Assembly (NCBI GenBank): GCA_039619475.1 | Contig: CM077116.1 | Location: forward strand, 18,039,443 to 18,103,442 | Length of the DNA: 64,000 nucleotides | From: Icerya purchasi | Taxonomy: Eukaryota > Arthropoda > Insecta > Hemiptera > Monophlebidae | Direction of reading: 5' to 3' | Part shown: positions 34,565 through 47,439 of the stretch, one piece after another | How the letters are laid out: the number at the start of each line of letters is the position of its first letter | Position numbering within the stretch: position 1 is the stretch's first letter | Position numbers and translations under genes: made by a program | Notes under the pieces: generated by a model | Databases searched by the model: none | What the model saw: the letters and a program-made list of their open reading frames with translations, nothing else | Told to the model about the DNA's origin: nothing

Positions 34565-36600
34565 AAATTTATTTTGACATTTTTATGTCTTTGCTTTGGC
34601 ACATAAACTTGAAAAGCGTTACCAAATAAGCGTCACGAAATGGAGCGTCACGAAATGGATCGTCACGGAAAATCGTTACGAAAATTTCATGTCTTTACTT
34701 GCATACGACTGATTACTAATATTTTCATGTCTCTTTACTTTGTCACATAAACTTGAAAAGCGTCACAAAATGGAGAAGTGTTTCCTATAGCGACTTCTTA
34801 TGAAAACTGTAGGGTTGTGTATTTCACACTTCATTTCCTTGTTTACATTTGCTGAGCGCGCAAAACAATTACCGTAATAATTATAAATTAAATGTAACTT
34901 TAGTCTCGTGTAAACCATTTCTTTCCCATGAAAAGTGTTATGGATTCCGAAGCGAACGAGAGACCAACTCGCGTCGGCTCGCACCAAGGTGCACAAGATG
35001 AAGCTCGATGAGACGGGTGGTCTACCATACAAGATCGAGCTCCTTATTGACAAGCTGCACATGGTGCGAGTAAACATCGATGTCACCGATGGCCTCGTGA
35101 ACGGCGTGGTAGGCCTGCTGCAGTACATCGAACGCTCTCGCGAAACCGACAAGATAATTCGACTTTGGCTAAAATTCGACAACGTTAAAACGATCGGAAG
35201 TTCGGATAGACACTGTGCAGCGTATCCGTGTATCTACGAGCATTGGATGCCGATCGGCTTACGTTCGTCAATGGTGACGCTTCCTAGTAAGATGGTTACC
35301 TGTAAACGATCGACATTTCCACTCACACCTGCTTGCGGGATATCGATTCACAAATCGGAAGGCAGTACATACCCGGCGGTGGTATACGAATACTCAAAAT
35401 CGCACGACCAGCAATTCGTGTACGTCACTCTGTCTCGATGTTCTTTGTACGAAGGGTTGTTCCTAACGAATAGGAATGGGGACCACTGATTTTACCACGG
35501 ACGCGAAAAACAGTTGAAAGACATTAGAACTGAGTTTGAACGTCTTACGCGTCATCGTTTGAGCACGCACGCTTCCCACAGTTGAGATTTTGTGGATCGT
35601 TCACGTACTCGGTCTGTCGATGCTCTCACACTATGTTCACTCAACGTTCAGTCGTTGCGCTCACACTCGCTCGATATAACGTGTGACTTTGTTATACCTT
35701 CGTGCAGTTTACTCGCACTCTCTGAAACGTGGTTATCAAACGCCGATTGCGATTAATTTGAACTTGAAAGTTACTCGCTCGTAAATCGGCACAAACGCGA
35801 CAACGGCAAGATGACTGGTGGTATAGCGACTTACGAAAGGAAATTGGATGTAACGTGATATCGATGGACGTCGGTGATATATGCAAAGCCGAAACGATGA
35901 TCGATGGAGAGCGTCTGTTACTTTTTTCGAAGTACCTCTCAAACGGGACAATGTTGAACGATAAGATCAATTTCTTTGAGCGTTACCTACTACCGAAGCT
36001 GAAAGGTCTGTTTCTCTTTATCGATGAAATAAAGCTGTACGATTTACCGATCATAGTCTGTGGTGATTTCAACATCGATTTCCACTCGGACGATGGATTG
36101 CGATTCGATCAATTCATGAGTGAAACGTTCGGTTCTGAGATGAATAATTCGGTGGACCTTTCGACAACGCGAAATATGACGCGAACGTACAACCGTTAGC
36201 TTACTTGTGTCGTACTTTTCTCACCATCGGCCATTACTCAGTATTACTACCCCTAACGATAATGATGTAAATAAGGAACCTTGTACTAGCGGTAGTAGTT
36301 GTTGAATATATATTTTTGTAAATACATTGAAATATAATATGTACAAAGCATTTAGAGGTACAGTAGGTAGGTTCAATCTCGAAACGCTTTATACGTTGGA
36401 ATATAACATGTACAAGGCATTTAGAGGTTGCACGGCGACATTCTCATATCGACGGAGGCCGCGAAGCGAACGACATTCTAATGTCGGCGGATGCCTGAAT
36501 GGCTGTACAAAACCTACTTTTATGGGAACACATGAAAATGTCTCACTGTGTTGCGGAATTGTACGCAAGCTGTTTTCGAATACATATATATCCTCCATAA
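34565..36600 (+). mobile_element. Helentron (Helitron2-type) relic
   Basis: Left end with repeated GCGTCACGAAATGGA motifs (34598-34775); then a helicase C-terminus and apurinic endonuclease in one ancestral reading frame; then a right end with tandem 84-bp units (36330-36430) and a hairpin CGACATT-CT-AATGTCG (36468-36483). A helicase with a downstream endonuclease is the mark of Helentrons as opposed to canonical Helitrons. Rep and most of the helicase are deleted between about 34900 and 34935. Confidence 0.8.
34935..36235 (+). pseudogene. Helentron helicase C-terminus plus endonuclease
   Basis: The 34935-35486 frame reads LPYKIELLIDKLHMVRVNID, VTDGLVNGVVGLLQYIE, FPLTPACGISIHKSEGSTYP and VYEYSKSHDQQFVYVTLSR: the Pif1-type helicase end (IHKSqGsT, vYVaLSR). 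After TGA the same frame continues FYHGREKQLKDIRTEFERL-like sequence and LCSLNVQSLRSHSLDITCDF, LLALSETWLSNAD (endonuclease start, to 35750), broken by two more stops. A frameshift leads to 35855-36196 with LPIIVCGDFNIDFHSDDGLR and, after it, the FSHHRPLL end near 36220. So helicase and endonuclease were one protein. Confidence 0.85.
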
Positions 36601-37893
36601 TTTTATTACACATTAGGCTTAAAAACGCATACTGTACACTGTAGTTTCGTACGAAATTACGGCAAAAGATAAAGGTGCTGCAAATGCGAAATAATATAAG
36701 CGACCGAGTGTAAGTAATTCAATAAAGGACAAAAATAATTCTGTTCCGTATTTCGGAACACACCGTCGGGCTACCAAGGATGTGAACATAATGGTTTTAT
36801 ATAATTCCGTGATATGGTTTTTCTATTTATAATTCCAGACAACGTAGTTTCCGAAATATTATGCATGTTTTCTTTATTTTGTTTTCTTTTTTTCATCGAG
36901 CTCCACAAAACGCCCAAAACTTATGCTCTAAACCAGAATACCCCCTTAAGTTAAGTATGATTTAGTCACTAAAAATTTATTCTTCTTTAACTATTATAAA
37001 AGGACTACCCCATATACGGTGGTTTAGAAGTTTTCATTACAATTTCGCAAATCCGTCCCGGATCGCGGTATATTGGCTTTTAATAATTTCAAATTGAAGC
37101 TTATCAACTTAATACAAATTCTACACCTTTTTCCTTAAATCATTTTAATTTCCAACATTTTTAACAATCTATATTCAAAATATTCTACAACACGTAAATT
37201 AACAATATTCAAATTAACAAAACGAAAAGCCTAATACCAAAATCTTTTATCAAATAATTGTATTGTTTCTTTCGCTGTTACAAAGTTTTTCATGTATTTA
37301 TTCTGAACATTAAACGCACGTGATTCTCGGTGAAGATTTTCGAAAAAGGATTCCTTAACTAAGAAAATGTAATCGATATGTTTTTTTTTGCAGTGGAAGG
37401 ATTCACTCTTTGTCGAATTTTCTTTTAATTCACATTTTTTGACCCATTCACCGTTCAATTTCCTAGTGTTGCGCTTCAATGCGAAATCATTTTTTAGTAG
37501 TGTTTTGTTTCTGATATTTTTCTCGTTTGACCATCTGTCGGGCGTTTTTTTTTGTATCTGCCCCTCTCTTTCTGTGATTCGCGCCTGTTCTTTAGTAAAC
37601 TTATTTCTCGCGCTAGATTCGTTCAAATAGCCCACGTTCTTTTTCTTCATTACTAATTTCTTTTTTTCTTCGACTGCTTGCATTGCGATCCAAGATTGTT
37701 TTCGGAATTTTTCGATATAGTTCAGTTTGTGCAGTTTGCCCGCTGTTTCTTTTAAATTTCAGCATTTTCAATTGAAACATTTTACTCGTCATTCAATTTT
37801 GATCTATAACACGTATTATTACAAACGTGAGCCAATCAATAATGAAAAAATTAAAATATAATAATAAATCGTTTTTCTTCATCTTCTTTTTCA

Positions 37894-37945
<52 letters not shown>

Positions 37946-37992
37946 TACGACAGTGGTATCATCTATACCGTCCACTTGTAGAATTATGTAGT

Positions 37993-38023
<31 letters not shown>

Positions 38024-41000
38024 AATATTGGATTTTAAGAATTAAGTATTATCGCGAGAACACGTGAACTAAACAATAACAGAAAGCCATGTGTCGCAAA
38101 AAAAGTATATCAATTGACATAATGCGTAAAAGTTTGACATGAAGTTTTTGATTATTGGAAAAAAAACATCGAGGCGACTATATTGGAGTCTTTCTAATGC
38201 TCTGTATAAGTACCATAACTTATTTACAAAATTTTTGAATAATATTTCTCAAAAACTGTATTGTTAGCGCATGAAAAATCAAAAAATACCTGTTGTCGAG
38301 GAAAAGCCGAATTGACATTTACAGCATTTACACAAAACAGACAGACAATGATGACAGCTTTCCCTAAATACAGCATAGATGACAAGTTATTTCTCTGATA
38401 CACTTTCTTACCGCTCTAGCTACTAGTCGTAGTATCTGTTGCCAATGTACGTAATAAAATCGAAGTCGAAAATATTTTTCATTTTTCTCTTATTCTTTTT
38501 TTTTTTTTTTTCTTCTCGGTGGGCAAATTAGACACTCGAAAAATCGTAATAACCTTTGCAGTTTTGCACACGTGATGCAATATTTAAAGGAAGAAAAAAG
38601 GAATATTGGTAATAAAGTTTTTAAAATTATATTCGAACATTCGAGGTAATTTTATTCCTTTTGGAAAATATTTAAGGAACTAGATTAAAAATTTTTCAAT
38701 TTCGGTCAGTAATCTTACAAAAAAATGTGAATAAACTTTACGCTGAAACACTTGAATCTAATACGAGATGAGGAAGTTGAATATTCGCAGTTTGTCAGCT
38801 TAGAAGGGATCATAAAAAAAACGGAAATTTTAAAAACGCGCAAAAGAGCCGACAATTCAAAATATTATTACCACGGACGATAAAAATCGAAATACAACGG
38901 TAAAAATAAACATACGCATAAAAAGAAATGTTATTAGTTAAACGTAACCAGTAAGTTCCAAGTTGGAGTTTCGGAGATTACAAAAAAATTCACTAACACA
39001 TAAGAATCACGTATACACGACGGAAGTAGGGAAAAGATATCTGAAATATTCATCTCCGGCAGGAATCGACACGATCGATTAGCCAGTTCACTCTACGGCT
39101 AGACGACCACGACCGGTTGATTATACCTAAACGAACAGCTCCCCTGAATTTATCATTACATTATAGTCACCATCTGCTGAACGACTAAATTAAAATTTTT
39201 AATAATACAATCCCGACTGTCGGGGTTCATATTCTTCGCAAATATTCGCGTACTTAGCGAACCGCTCCAGCAAAAACATAACGCGAGTTGTCGGCCATGC
39301 ACTTGTACTATTCATTTTCGTCAAAACCTAAGAGGGGGGGGGGGGAGTATATCGCGGCATCGGTAAGCTATTAACGACAGCTTTGTGTAATTATTTTTCC
39401 GATTCCAGTTTAGAATATTTCCGCGTTAATAAGTATAATTCAAAAATTAAAAGTGAAAAATTAAAATAGTAAACAAGTAAATAATGATAGTGAAAAAGAA
39501 AAACCGGAATAAAAAGTCATACTCAAATTCGAAGCAAAACCTTTATATCGATCGAGCAGAATAATTTTAGCGCATAATAGAATCATTCCAACTGAAATGC
39601 TCCTGTCAGAATTGTTTCGTCAGAAAAATGCTGTAATAAACTGATTTTCCACTTACACCGTTCACTCTTTACAAATTTATTTATCGCGGCTTTCTCTTTG
39701 GTCGTATTTTCTATCTGCGTATATTTTTTGATATTCTAGGATAATGACTTATTGCACTGTTTCAAATTTAATTAGTCCTCTATTGCTCCTCACTCCATAT
39801 TCCTGTTTATCTTCAAAACATCCGTACGTTGTTGCCAGTCTATTTTAGTAAAAACGCCTTTTACGTATTTAAAACCCTAGACTGTACGGTACCGTATAAA
39901 AGGAAATCTAGTAATGAAATTAAATTTTCTTCAAAAAAAATCTGCGCACTCATTCGATGCTGGAAATTAAAGAAAGGTTGCGATTACGAATGTTTCAAGA
40001 TACGTTTTAATGTTAATAAAAACAGCGAAAAATATAATAAATAAATAAACGTCAAACCTGCGCTGAATTTTTGTACAGAATACAAACGAAAATTTAAAGA
40101 ATAGCCGGGGCGGCATGTGTATATACCATAAATGTAACAAATCGAAATATCTTTTTACTGCAAATTAAAATTTTACTGGAACAAAAACATTTCGTATTAT
40201 TCCTTTCTTTCGTTTTCTGTAACTGTTCTTTCCAATTTAATTTTTCCTCTACTTGTAAATAGACGAATGCACCGGGCCTAGGGTCCACGCTGCTTTTCAT
40301 TAGGGAAAATGACCTAAGTGCGTGATTAACTTTGGAACCGTAATGGTTTTGGTAACTGTACACGGTCCTAAAATTGTTGATATTTATTTATTATTTAAAA
40401 AAATAAAAATAAAATAAAAAATCGAATCGAAAAATTGGCCGCTACCCTATTAAAAGTGCGCCTATATTTCACAACTTTTTTGGTCTTCAAGAGAAAACAA
40501 TATCTAGCCTCACCTTTTGTTTTCGATTTTTTTTTTTTTTTTTTTTGGTTTTTTTATTGGCTCAAGAACTGAGAAAATGTTACTTTTGGTTTTTCAGATG
40601 CCACATGTTCCGCATTTCAGAACTAGTTTTAGACTAATATATTCCAGTTATTTCTTCAGCAGTTTTTAGCCCCAAATCCGGCTACTTTTTTAATTATTGG
40701 TTAGGTCAAGCTTGCGACGATTCGATTAATTTCGAAAGAATCACGACCATTTTTTGAATTTGCTTTCTAACTGAATTATTTTTCGAAAGTTTAACCCGTG
40801 CGTGAAGAAAGAAAAGTTGATAATTACATGGCTGCCTGTTTTTGGTTTTGTTTTAATATTCAACTGGTTCTTTTCAAGCTCTTTTGTTCCCTTTCAAATT
40901 TTTACATGTTTTCTCGTAATCTTCTGGCGCTTTTTAACCAAAAGTATAAAAAATATTTTTTTTCCCCGGGCAGCCGTGACTTAACTGTTAACACGAAGGA

Positions 41001-41640
41001 TTAGATTAAAAATTGAAGTCGTAACACGATTGGAAATAGACAGCGCAAAGGATTAAAGCAAAGGAATTAGAACCGGTGATGGGAAGGAAACGACGAGGGA
41101 GCATTGTAAAGGGGAGACAAAGTTAAGATACAAAAAAGAATTGTTATTGTTAGATTGCCGTTAATGATAGAAATTACAGCATGTAGACAAAACCAAAAGA
41201 AATCATGTAATAATTAGATAAATTCTTGCTAAAGTCCTGAAAAGGACTATTTCATACAGTAGATCGTAATTTCGGATTAATAAAATTAAATAACAAAAAT
41301 GTTCGCTTACAAAACAACTCACTTCGGATACGGATAAAAGTTAACATAACAATAACACAAAAAAAAAAAAACGGTAAAAGGTAAAAGAAATACGGCATCA
41401 GCTTGGTGGAAAGAAAAAGACGAAAGCTATATCTACACAAAAAATATCGCTGGCTATTAAAATTTATACGTAAAAATTATAAAAAAGTAAACGAAAATAA
41501 AGATCAAATAATGTAACATACAATAAAATGGAACAAAAAAATTAAGTAAACTAAAGTAAATAAACAAATTACGCAAACTGCAATTGTAATCTAAACAAGA
41601 ATGTTTACTGTTGAGTGCAGAGCATTGAAAGAAAACATTT
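36600..41640. other. 5 kb without recognisable genes
   Basis: AT-rich. Contains (ATT)15 at 37896-37940 and (AAT)n at 37996-38021, which could pair as a hairpin, a G12 run (39334-39345) and T-rich tracts (38495, 40530). The 150-codon Lys-rich minus ORF at 37683-37231 lacks recognisable domains and is unsupported as a gene. Confidence 0.5.
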
Positions 41641-41649
41641 GTTACGCTA

Positions 41650-42150
41650 CATGTAAGAGAAAGATCACTATTACGGAGGGGACAGTAGGGATAAGAAATC
41701 AGAGAAAACCAGAGAGTGAGTAAATCTTAGCTTAATTACGGAAGCGAACCAACGACTAAAAGGAATAGACTGAAACAAAGTCGAAGAACAGTAGACTGCA
41801 TGAAGAGGTAGGATGTATATGTCAGATCAAAGTCTTCGCGAATAGGGAAATTACATCTGAGGAAGAGCAATTATCGAGGAAACAGGAAACCCCCACTGTT
41901 TACCCTATGTATCGGAGTGATTTGGACCCAAAAAAAGTTTATAACAATTGAGCGTGATGAAAGTAAATTGGAAATGAGGGATCGAATTGAAAGGATAACA
42001 TCATTAGAAGAGTTAGCTTGAAGGGCACCTTTGGAGTGAGAAGCAAAGAGTAATTTGCAGATCCCGTTTGTTGTAGAGAGATGAAGGAGCAACGGAAAAG
42101 ATAGAACAAAAGGAAGGGTACAGCTGCATCCTAGGGAAATGTTAGAATTC
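41650..42150 (-). pseudogene. RNase H to C-terminus fragment of the abundant LINE
   Basis: Minus frames: AENSNISLG, ICKLLFASHSKGALQANSS, DVILSIRSLISNLLSSRSIV and NFFWVQ match AESISIL, VSDSKGVLQAI, ILSIRSLVSSLFSFRSI and FLWVPSH of the 31.3-kb copy; QSIPFSRWFASVIKLRFTHS follows nearer 41720. The fragment starts mid-RNase H and is head-to-head with the next fragment. Confidence 0.7.
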
Positions 42151-42159
42151 TCAGCTGGA

Positions 42160-43572
42160 ATTATTGCCGATCCGCTCTTGCCTGGATTCATGTTGCTTTA
42201 TTTATGACAATTTTTCCAGGTCTCTTCTTTCCAAATTAGATCGTATTCAAAATACTTGTTTTCGTCTTTACCTCGGTAGCCTGAGATCAACCTCAGTGGC
42301 GGTTATCCTTGATGAATCCTGCATTCCTCTTCGCTTCATTCGTAGATCTTATTTGGGATATCGTTTCTTGATTAAGCGTCTGCCTGTTTATTATTCTTCG
42401 CTTGTTTCATCTTACTCTTCTATCCTTCACAATCGGCAATTTACCTCTAAAAAATGCTCCAATTTTATCCCTGATTTCTGTTCTTCAATTTTCGCCATTT
42501 ATTTATAGCCACGAAAAACTTCCTTATTTCTCTTTCAATTTTTTCTAATTATTTTCATTCTATTAAATATCTTTTTTGAACTTCTTGTTCTAAATCCATT
42601 TCTCAACATGTCACTGGAATTGAATTTTCCAATGCTTTAGGTTCTCTTTTTCCTACACACACAACTGTCTATACTGATGGTTCGAAAGGGCCAAGTGAAG
42701 TTGGTTCTGATTTTTTTCATCCCGCCTTAAATTACTCTAAACTTCTTAAACTTCCCTTCTTTTGCTCGATTATCTATGCGAAATCTATTGCTGTTCTACG
42801 CGCTCTCCTCTTTGGGTCCTCATCATTGGTTTTCTATAAAGTACTCATTTTCTCGGATTGTAAAAGTTTTTTACACACTACACATCTTCTCTTCTTACTT
42901 CCGCTTCCGATTACGTAATACTTTGCATACGCTCTCACATCCGTGATCTTTTTCTTCTTCACTTGATCAAGATCAATCCTTTATGAATTTCTGGTCGTTT
43001 TGGCATTGAGTGTAATGAAGTAGGTGGATTCCTTAGCTGCTAATAATATTGTTTTTCTTTCCTCAGCCTCTCACTCTAAACTACAGCTCAACTTTTGTTC
43101 TTCTTCATTTTGTAATCCTGCCTCCTCTTTCTATTCAGCCATCTCTTCCTTTTCGCTCATGCTTCCTTGATTTACCTTCCTTTAAACGCTCTACGATCTC
43201 TGCTACTTGCCGCCTTCGCTTTAACCACGGTCTCCTTCCCGCCTCATTTTCACGGTTTTCATCTACCTCTACCTCTACTTCATTTTGTCCTTTTCATCCT
43301 CCATTTACATACATTCCTTGTGATTTTGATCATGTTTTGTGTAAATGTCCGGCCTTTCCTAATGGACAATCGTCTTTCTACTCTCTTTCCTACTAAAACT
43401 TGGTATTCCTACTCGTTATAGTGCTTCTTACATTATCTCATTTCCTTCTGCATTCCTGCCCTCGAATTCTTTTTATTCTCTATCCTCAAATGTTTCAGAA
43501 TATAACGTTATTTTCTCCTTCTTCCCATTTTTTCAGCTAATGTTCTAAACCCATTTGGAGGGGAAAAAAAAA
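42160..43572 (+). mobile_element. 3' part of the abundant LINE, thumb to tail
   Basis: CLDSCCFIYDNFSRSLLSKL and SYLGYRFLIKRLPVYYSSLV (thumb), IYTDGSKGPSEVGSDFFHP-like RNase H near 42670, then RRSTISATCRLRFNHGLLPA and CDFDHVLCKCPAF at the end, then an A-rich tail (43560-43572). Many stops. Older than the 31.3-kb copy. Confidence 0.75.
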
Positions 43573-43603
43573 TTATTGTTTGCGTATTCCTACAAAACTA
43601 GTA

Positions 43604-44764
43604 CAGTAATGGAAATCGGCATAAAGGCATCAACATTTTTGTACGAATGAAAAAGAGGGCTAAAGATAAAAAATATGTATATTTCGAATATTTATGTAAT
43701 AACTACGATTAGAAAACACAACTAACAAATAAATATCAACTTCTGTGAACTAACGAATGCTCCAGCGGAAAATAGTATCAAGGCAATATTTCGTTGAACC
43801 TCCATTATTCAGCAGAACTGCGCAAATCCTGTTTGACATTGACGAGAGGAATCGCTGCATTTCTTGAAGAGAAATTGTTGCTCATTCGACACGGATCGCA
43901 TTTTTCAGTTCGGAAACACCGTAGAACTGGCGTTCATCATGGTACACACGGCGTGCAAGTATCGCCCAAAGGTTCTCCATTGGATTCAGATCGGGACTAC
44001 GCGAAGGCCACTCCAGAACGTTGATACGAGTGTCTCCAAACCATCCTATCGTTTCCTTCGATGCACAAATGGCTGCGTTGTCTTGCTGAAACAGCAGGCG
44101 TTCATTGTCCAACTCTTCATACATTTGCAGTAATTAAACTTTGAGGATATCGATATAATGTTTGAATTTCATGCGACCAGAAATCCATGTGATGTTTGAT
44201 CTTATCTCGCTGCAAAAGGCTGCCAAAATGATAAAATTGCAGCCTCCAAAATTTCTACTCCTCTGCATTTGCGTTTCTTTCCTCAGTAATCGTGTCGGTA
44301 ATATTGGAATCCGTCCGGGCCGTCCAAGTTGAACTTTTTCTCGTCGCTAAATATTACATCGTTCATTCGGCAGTCCACAACGACATGTATTTTTGTGCGA
44401 ACGCGAGTCTGACCTTTTTATGTCGGTCCGTGAGATGGTGTGTGAACGACTTAATGATTGTGAACTGCAGTTGGATGAATCACCCACTGCAGGACGATAT
44501 CTGCAATCATGCTGAGAAAACCCATATTGCGAAACGTACGCGTTGTAGTGTAATGCCTTTATACTAATTTCCATGTCCTTCCGAGCTATCTTTCCGTTCT
44601 TCTGGATTGTTTTCGCCGTTTCTTATCAAAACCTGGTTTTCATTCGTTCTTTGTGTTTTCTAACAGTGGCACCTACGTAAATATTCAAAATATATTTTTT
44701 ATCTTCAGCCCTCTTTCTCATTTTTACAAAAATGTTGGTGCCTTTATGCCGATTTCCACCACTG
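43604..44764 (-). mobile_element. Tc1-like element with long TIRs and TA target sites
   Basis: Left end CAGTAATGGAAATCGGCATA and right end (reverse-complement) CAGTGGTGGAAATCGGCATA continue to match for about 120 bp; TA flanks both ends (43602-43603, 44765-44766). The minus-strand transposase is broken: VIFSDEKKFNLDGPDGFQYY (first Asp) in about 44370-44300, then QQDNAAICASKETIGWF and LEWPSRSPDLNPMENLW (second Asp and Glu, 44085-43960) and ARRVYHDERQFYGVSELKNA. DD34E by order. Immobile without help. Confidence 0.85.
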
Positions 44765-44766
44765 TA

Positions 44767-47430
44767 TGTTTTTACAGATTCAGTTTGTTTAAATCTCCGC
44801 ATACAACAATCATACTTGAGTCCTTCTTGTTAAATAATCGAGTTGCCTTTCTTTTTTTTACGTCCAATTTTTTCGTAATTCAAATGTAGCGTATTTCTTC
44901 ATGGTCTACACTTAATGTCCATCCGTTTTCCCTCTTAATTTTTCGGCAAAGCTTAACTTTATATTCTTCTAGCTTTTTCCATGCGTTAATTCTTTAGTGT
45001 AGGATTTCAAGAATGCAGTCAAACATTGTTGTAAAATACGGAGGATTATTTAAATTATTCAGGAATGAATTGCATTTATTTATTCACTTTTAGTTTTTGA
45101 TTTCCTAATCGGTGATTTTTTTTTGTTTTTTAATTTTTAGATTCTATTCGGTAAAAAAAAAGAAAGAAAAAGAAGTATAACTTTCTCGTACAAACTAAAT
45201 TTGTTTACCGAAGCACGAAAAATAAAAAAAATCCATACACACCTCTCTAATCCAGTTAAAACATTAAAACTCGATGAATTTTCCTATCGAGAGTAATTAT
45301 TTTTTACTTTTTAATGCGTTTTGAATAATGTACGTATTAAGTATTCTGTAATTTGCACAAAATTTGTAGATATTTAACAGTTCACATTATCATGGAATAC
45401 AAAAACAGTAATCAAACAAGATGACCTAAAGATAAAAAACAAGTTCAGTCAAGCATGATGTTTCATGCGCTGAGGATTCCGTATGTAAGTTAACGTAATT
45501 ATAATTTATATTTACATAATCCTAAATTCAAAAAAAAAAAAAAGGAATTTAATTTTTCCGCTGCAAAGAGGAAGAGGAACGTAATTTTTTGCGATTTTTC
45601 AAAAATTATCGCCGTCTCGAAAATTTCGTTACGAAAATGAAATACGGTTTCGTTTCCGACAAATAGAGTGTGATCTCTTAATTAATATATCACATGACTG
45701 AAAAAAAAATTTTTTGAAAAATTTCGGTTTTTGACGAGCCGAGGGTTAATTTTAAAGTTGGAAACTCGGATGCTTCAAACTACGGAAATGTATGAGGATG
45801 CGCGCGTATTTTTAACCTTATTCAAAATTTTTAACTATAATACTCAACGCCTTACATAAGTGTTGTTACTTTATACCAATTTCAAAGTAAATGTTTAACG
45901 GCAAATTAGGCTGATGCTAAGCACTAAAAAAAACCAAAAAAAAAGCAACAAACAATTAGCCGTTATTAAAAATTTCCTTCTAAAGTCGGCAGCGTGCGTC
46001 ATTCTAGTAACTTAATTATGTACTATCTCTTTAAAGGGTATATAAATTATTATTCGTAATTCTTCCGAGGCTGATGTTAAGTAGGCATATCATGGGAAGT
46101 AAAATAATCAGATTCAAACGGCTTCCCCTTGTCCTTTTAAGAAAAAATAATGTATTCATTTTGACTTTCCTTCTGCACTTCCGATTCTAAGGTTGAGAGT
46201 TATACGCGTCAAATCGAGTTTTATATTTCCCAAGTTTAATGGAAGTTGCGACAGCTAATAATAATAGGCGGGATCGTAACTGTTTTTATTAATATCGCCC
46301 GTTTAACAAAATTTTCCCAGTACGTAATTTAAAAAATTTTCATTTTAGTCTGTCTTTTACAACATCCCCCATGCCGATTGAATTTGCCAGTTGCTCGTAA
46401 TAAATTTTAAGTATTTCAGGACTTTCGAATATTTTGTTGCTCTTTTTTCTTATTTTTTTTTATTGTTATTGGACAACTTTCTAAGTAAGGCCGTATGATA
46501 TTATTCTCCTTCTTATTCTGTTGAAAATCAATACATCCGGAAAATTTTGTAAATAATTTTTTCAATCCAAATTTTTGTTTCGCGAATTTTTTTTATTCGG
46601 CGATATTGTTGAGGAACTCGTTTGTCGACGACTGAATTCCATTTAAAACTTCCGCGAAAATGACAACTTGAGAAAATTGGAATTTGCTTTCATTTCAGGT
46701 GGACGGTTTTCACAAATTGTATTTTTGAAACATTAGCCAGTTTCTCTTTTTTTTTGTAGAAAGACCTTGTGCTTGGCCCGTTTTATTAAATCAACCAACT
46801 GGCGACAAGTTGTTCAATTTGAAATTTCCGAAAAAGCCGATTAAAAAAATGTAGCGATGTATCGACTCTTCAAAGATTGTTTAGTTGTGTAAATGAATTT
46901 TACGCAACTTCCAGTAACTGTCAGTTTTAGAGAGAGAGAGAGAGAGAGAAAAAAAGATCGATTTAGCGAAACAGCGGTGTATTTTAACCGAATGGCCGAA
47001 TTTTGTTTTTGATTCATTTCACCGGGGCCTTTGGGAAATATAATTCGTTCAGTTATACAATATCAAATCATTTCTCGACGAAACAACCTTTTTATCCCGT
47101 AATTGATCAGTTTGCTTTCAAGATTGTTTTCAACTGGCCTACTGAATTTTTTACCCGGATCTTTTCCGGTTATTAGAGAGTATGGAAATAAAGAAGGAAA
47201 TAAACAAAAAATAATCGAAGCTTTTTGGCTTTTTAAGATTTAAAACTCTTTTATTCAGAATGCGACTGAAATTAAAAATCCGTTTACGCATTATAATTCT
47301 GTAAATATGATCTGAAAAGAAACAAATAATTTTTTGGTTATAGCGGGAATACATTTTAATGGCTGTATATAATTTTACTATTTAGCCAAAAGATCTATGC
47401 TTATTACAGAAAATACGTAGTAAGATGCAC
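44767..47430. other. No gene recognised
   Basis: AT-rich; poly-A/T tracts and a (GA)n run at 46932-46949. No ORF with a recognisable family. Confidence 0.5.
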
Positions 47431-47439
47431 TTTGCACCG

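Noticed and set aside
37231..37683. 150-codon minus-strand ORF, Lys/Asn-rich
   Set aside because: Low-complexity reading of a T-rich region; no domain, no splice or promoter context.
41650..43572. Twin-priming inversion of a single LINE insertion
   Set aside because: The inverted part overlaps the direct part in element coordinates; twin priming would give adjacent non-overlapping segments.
43794..44567. Plus-strand ORFs inside the Tc1 element
   Set aside because: Antisense to transposase motifs that read clearly on the minus strand.
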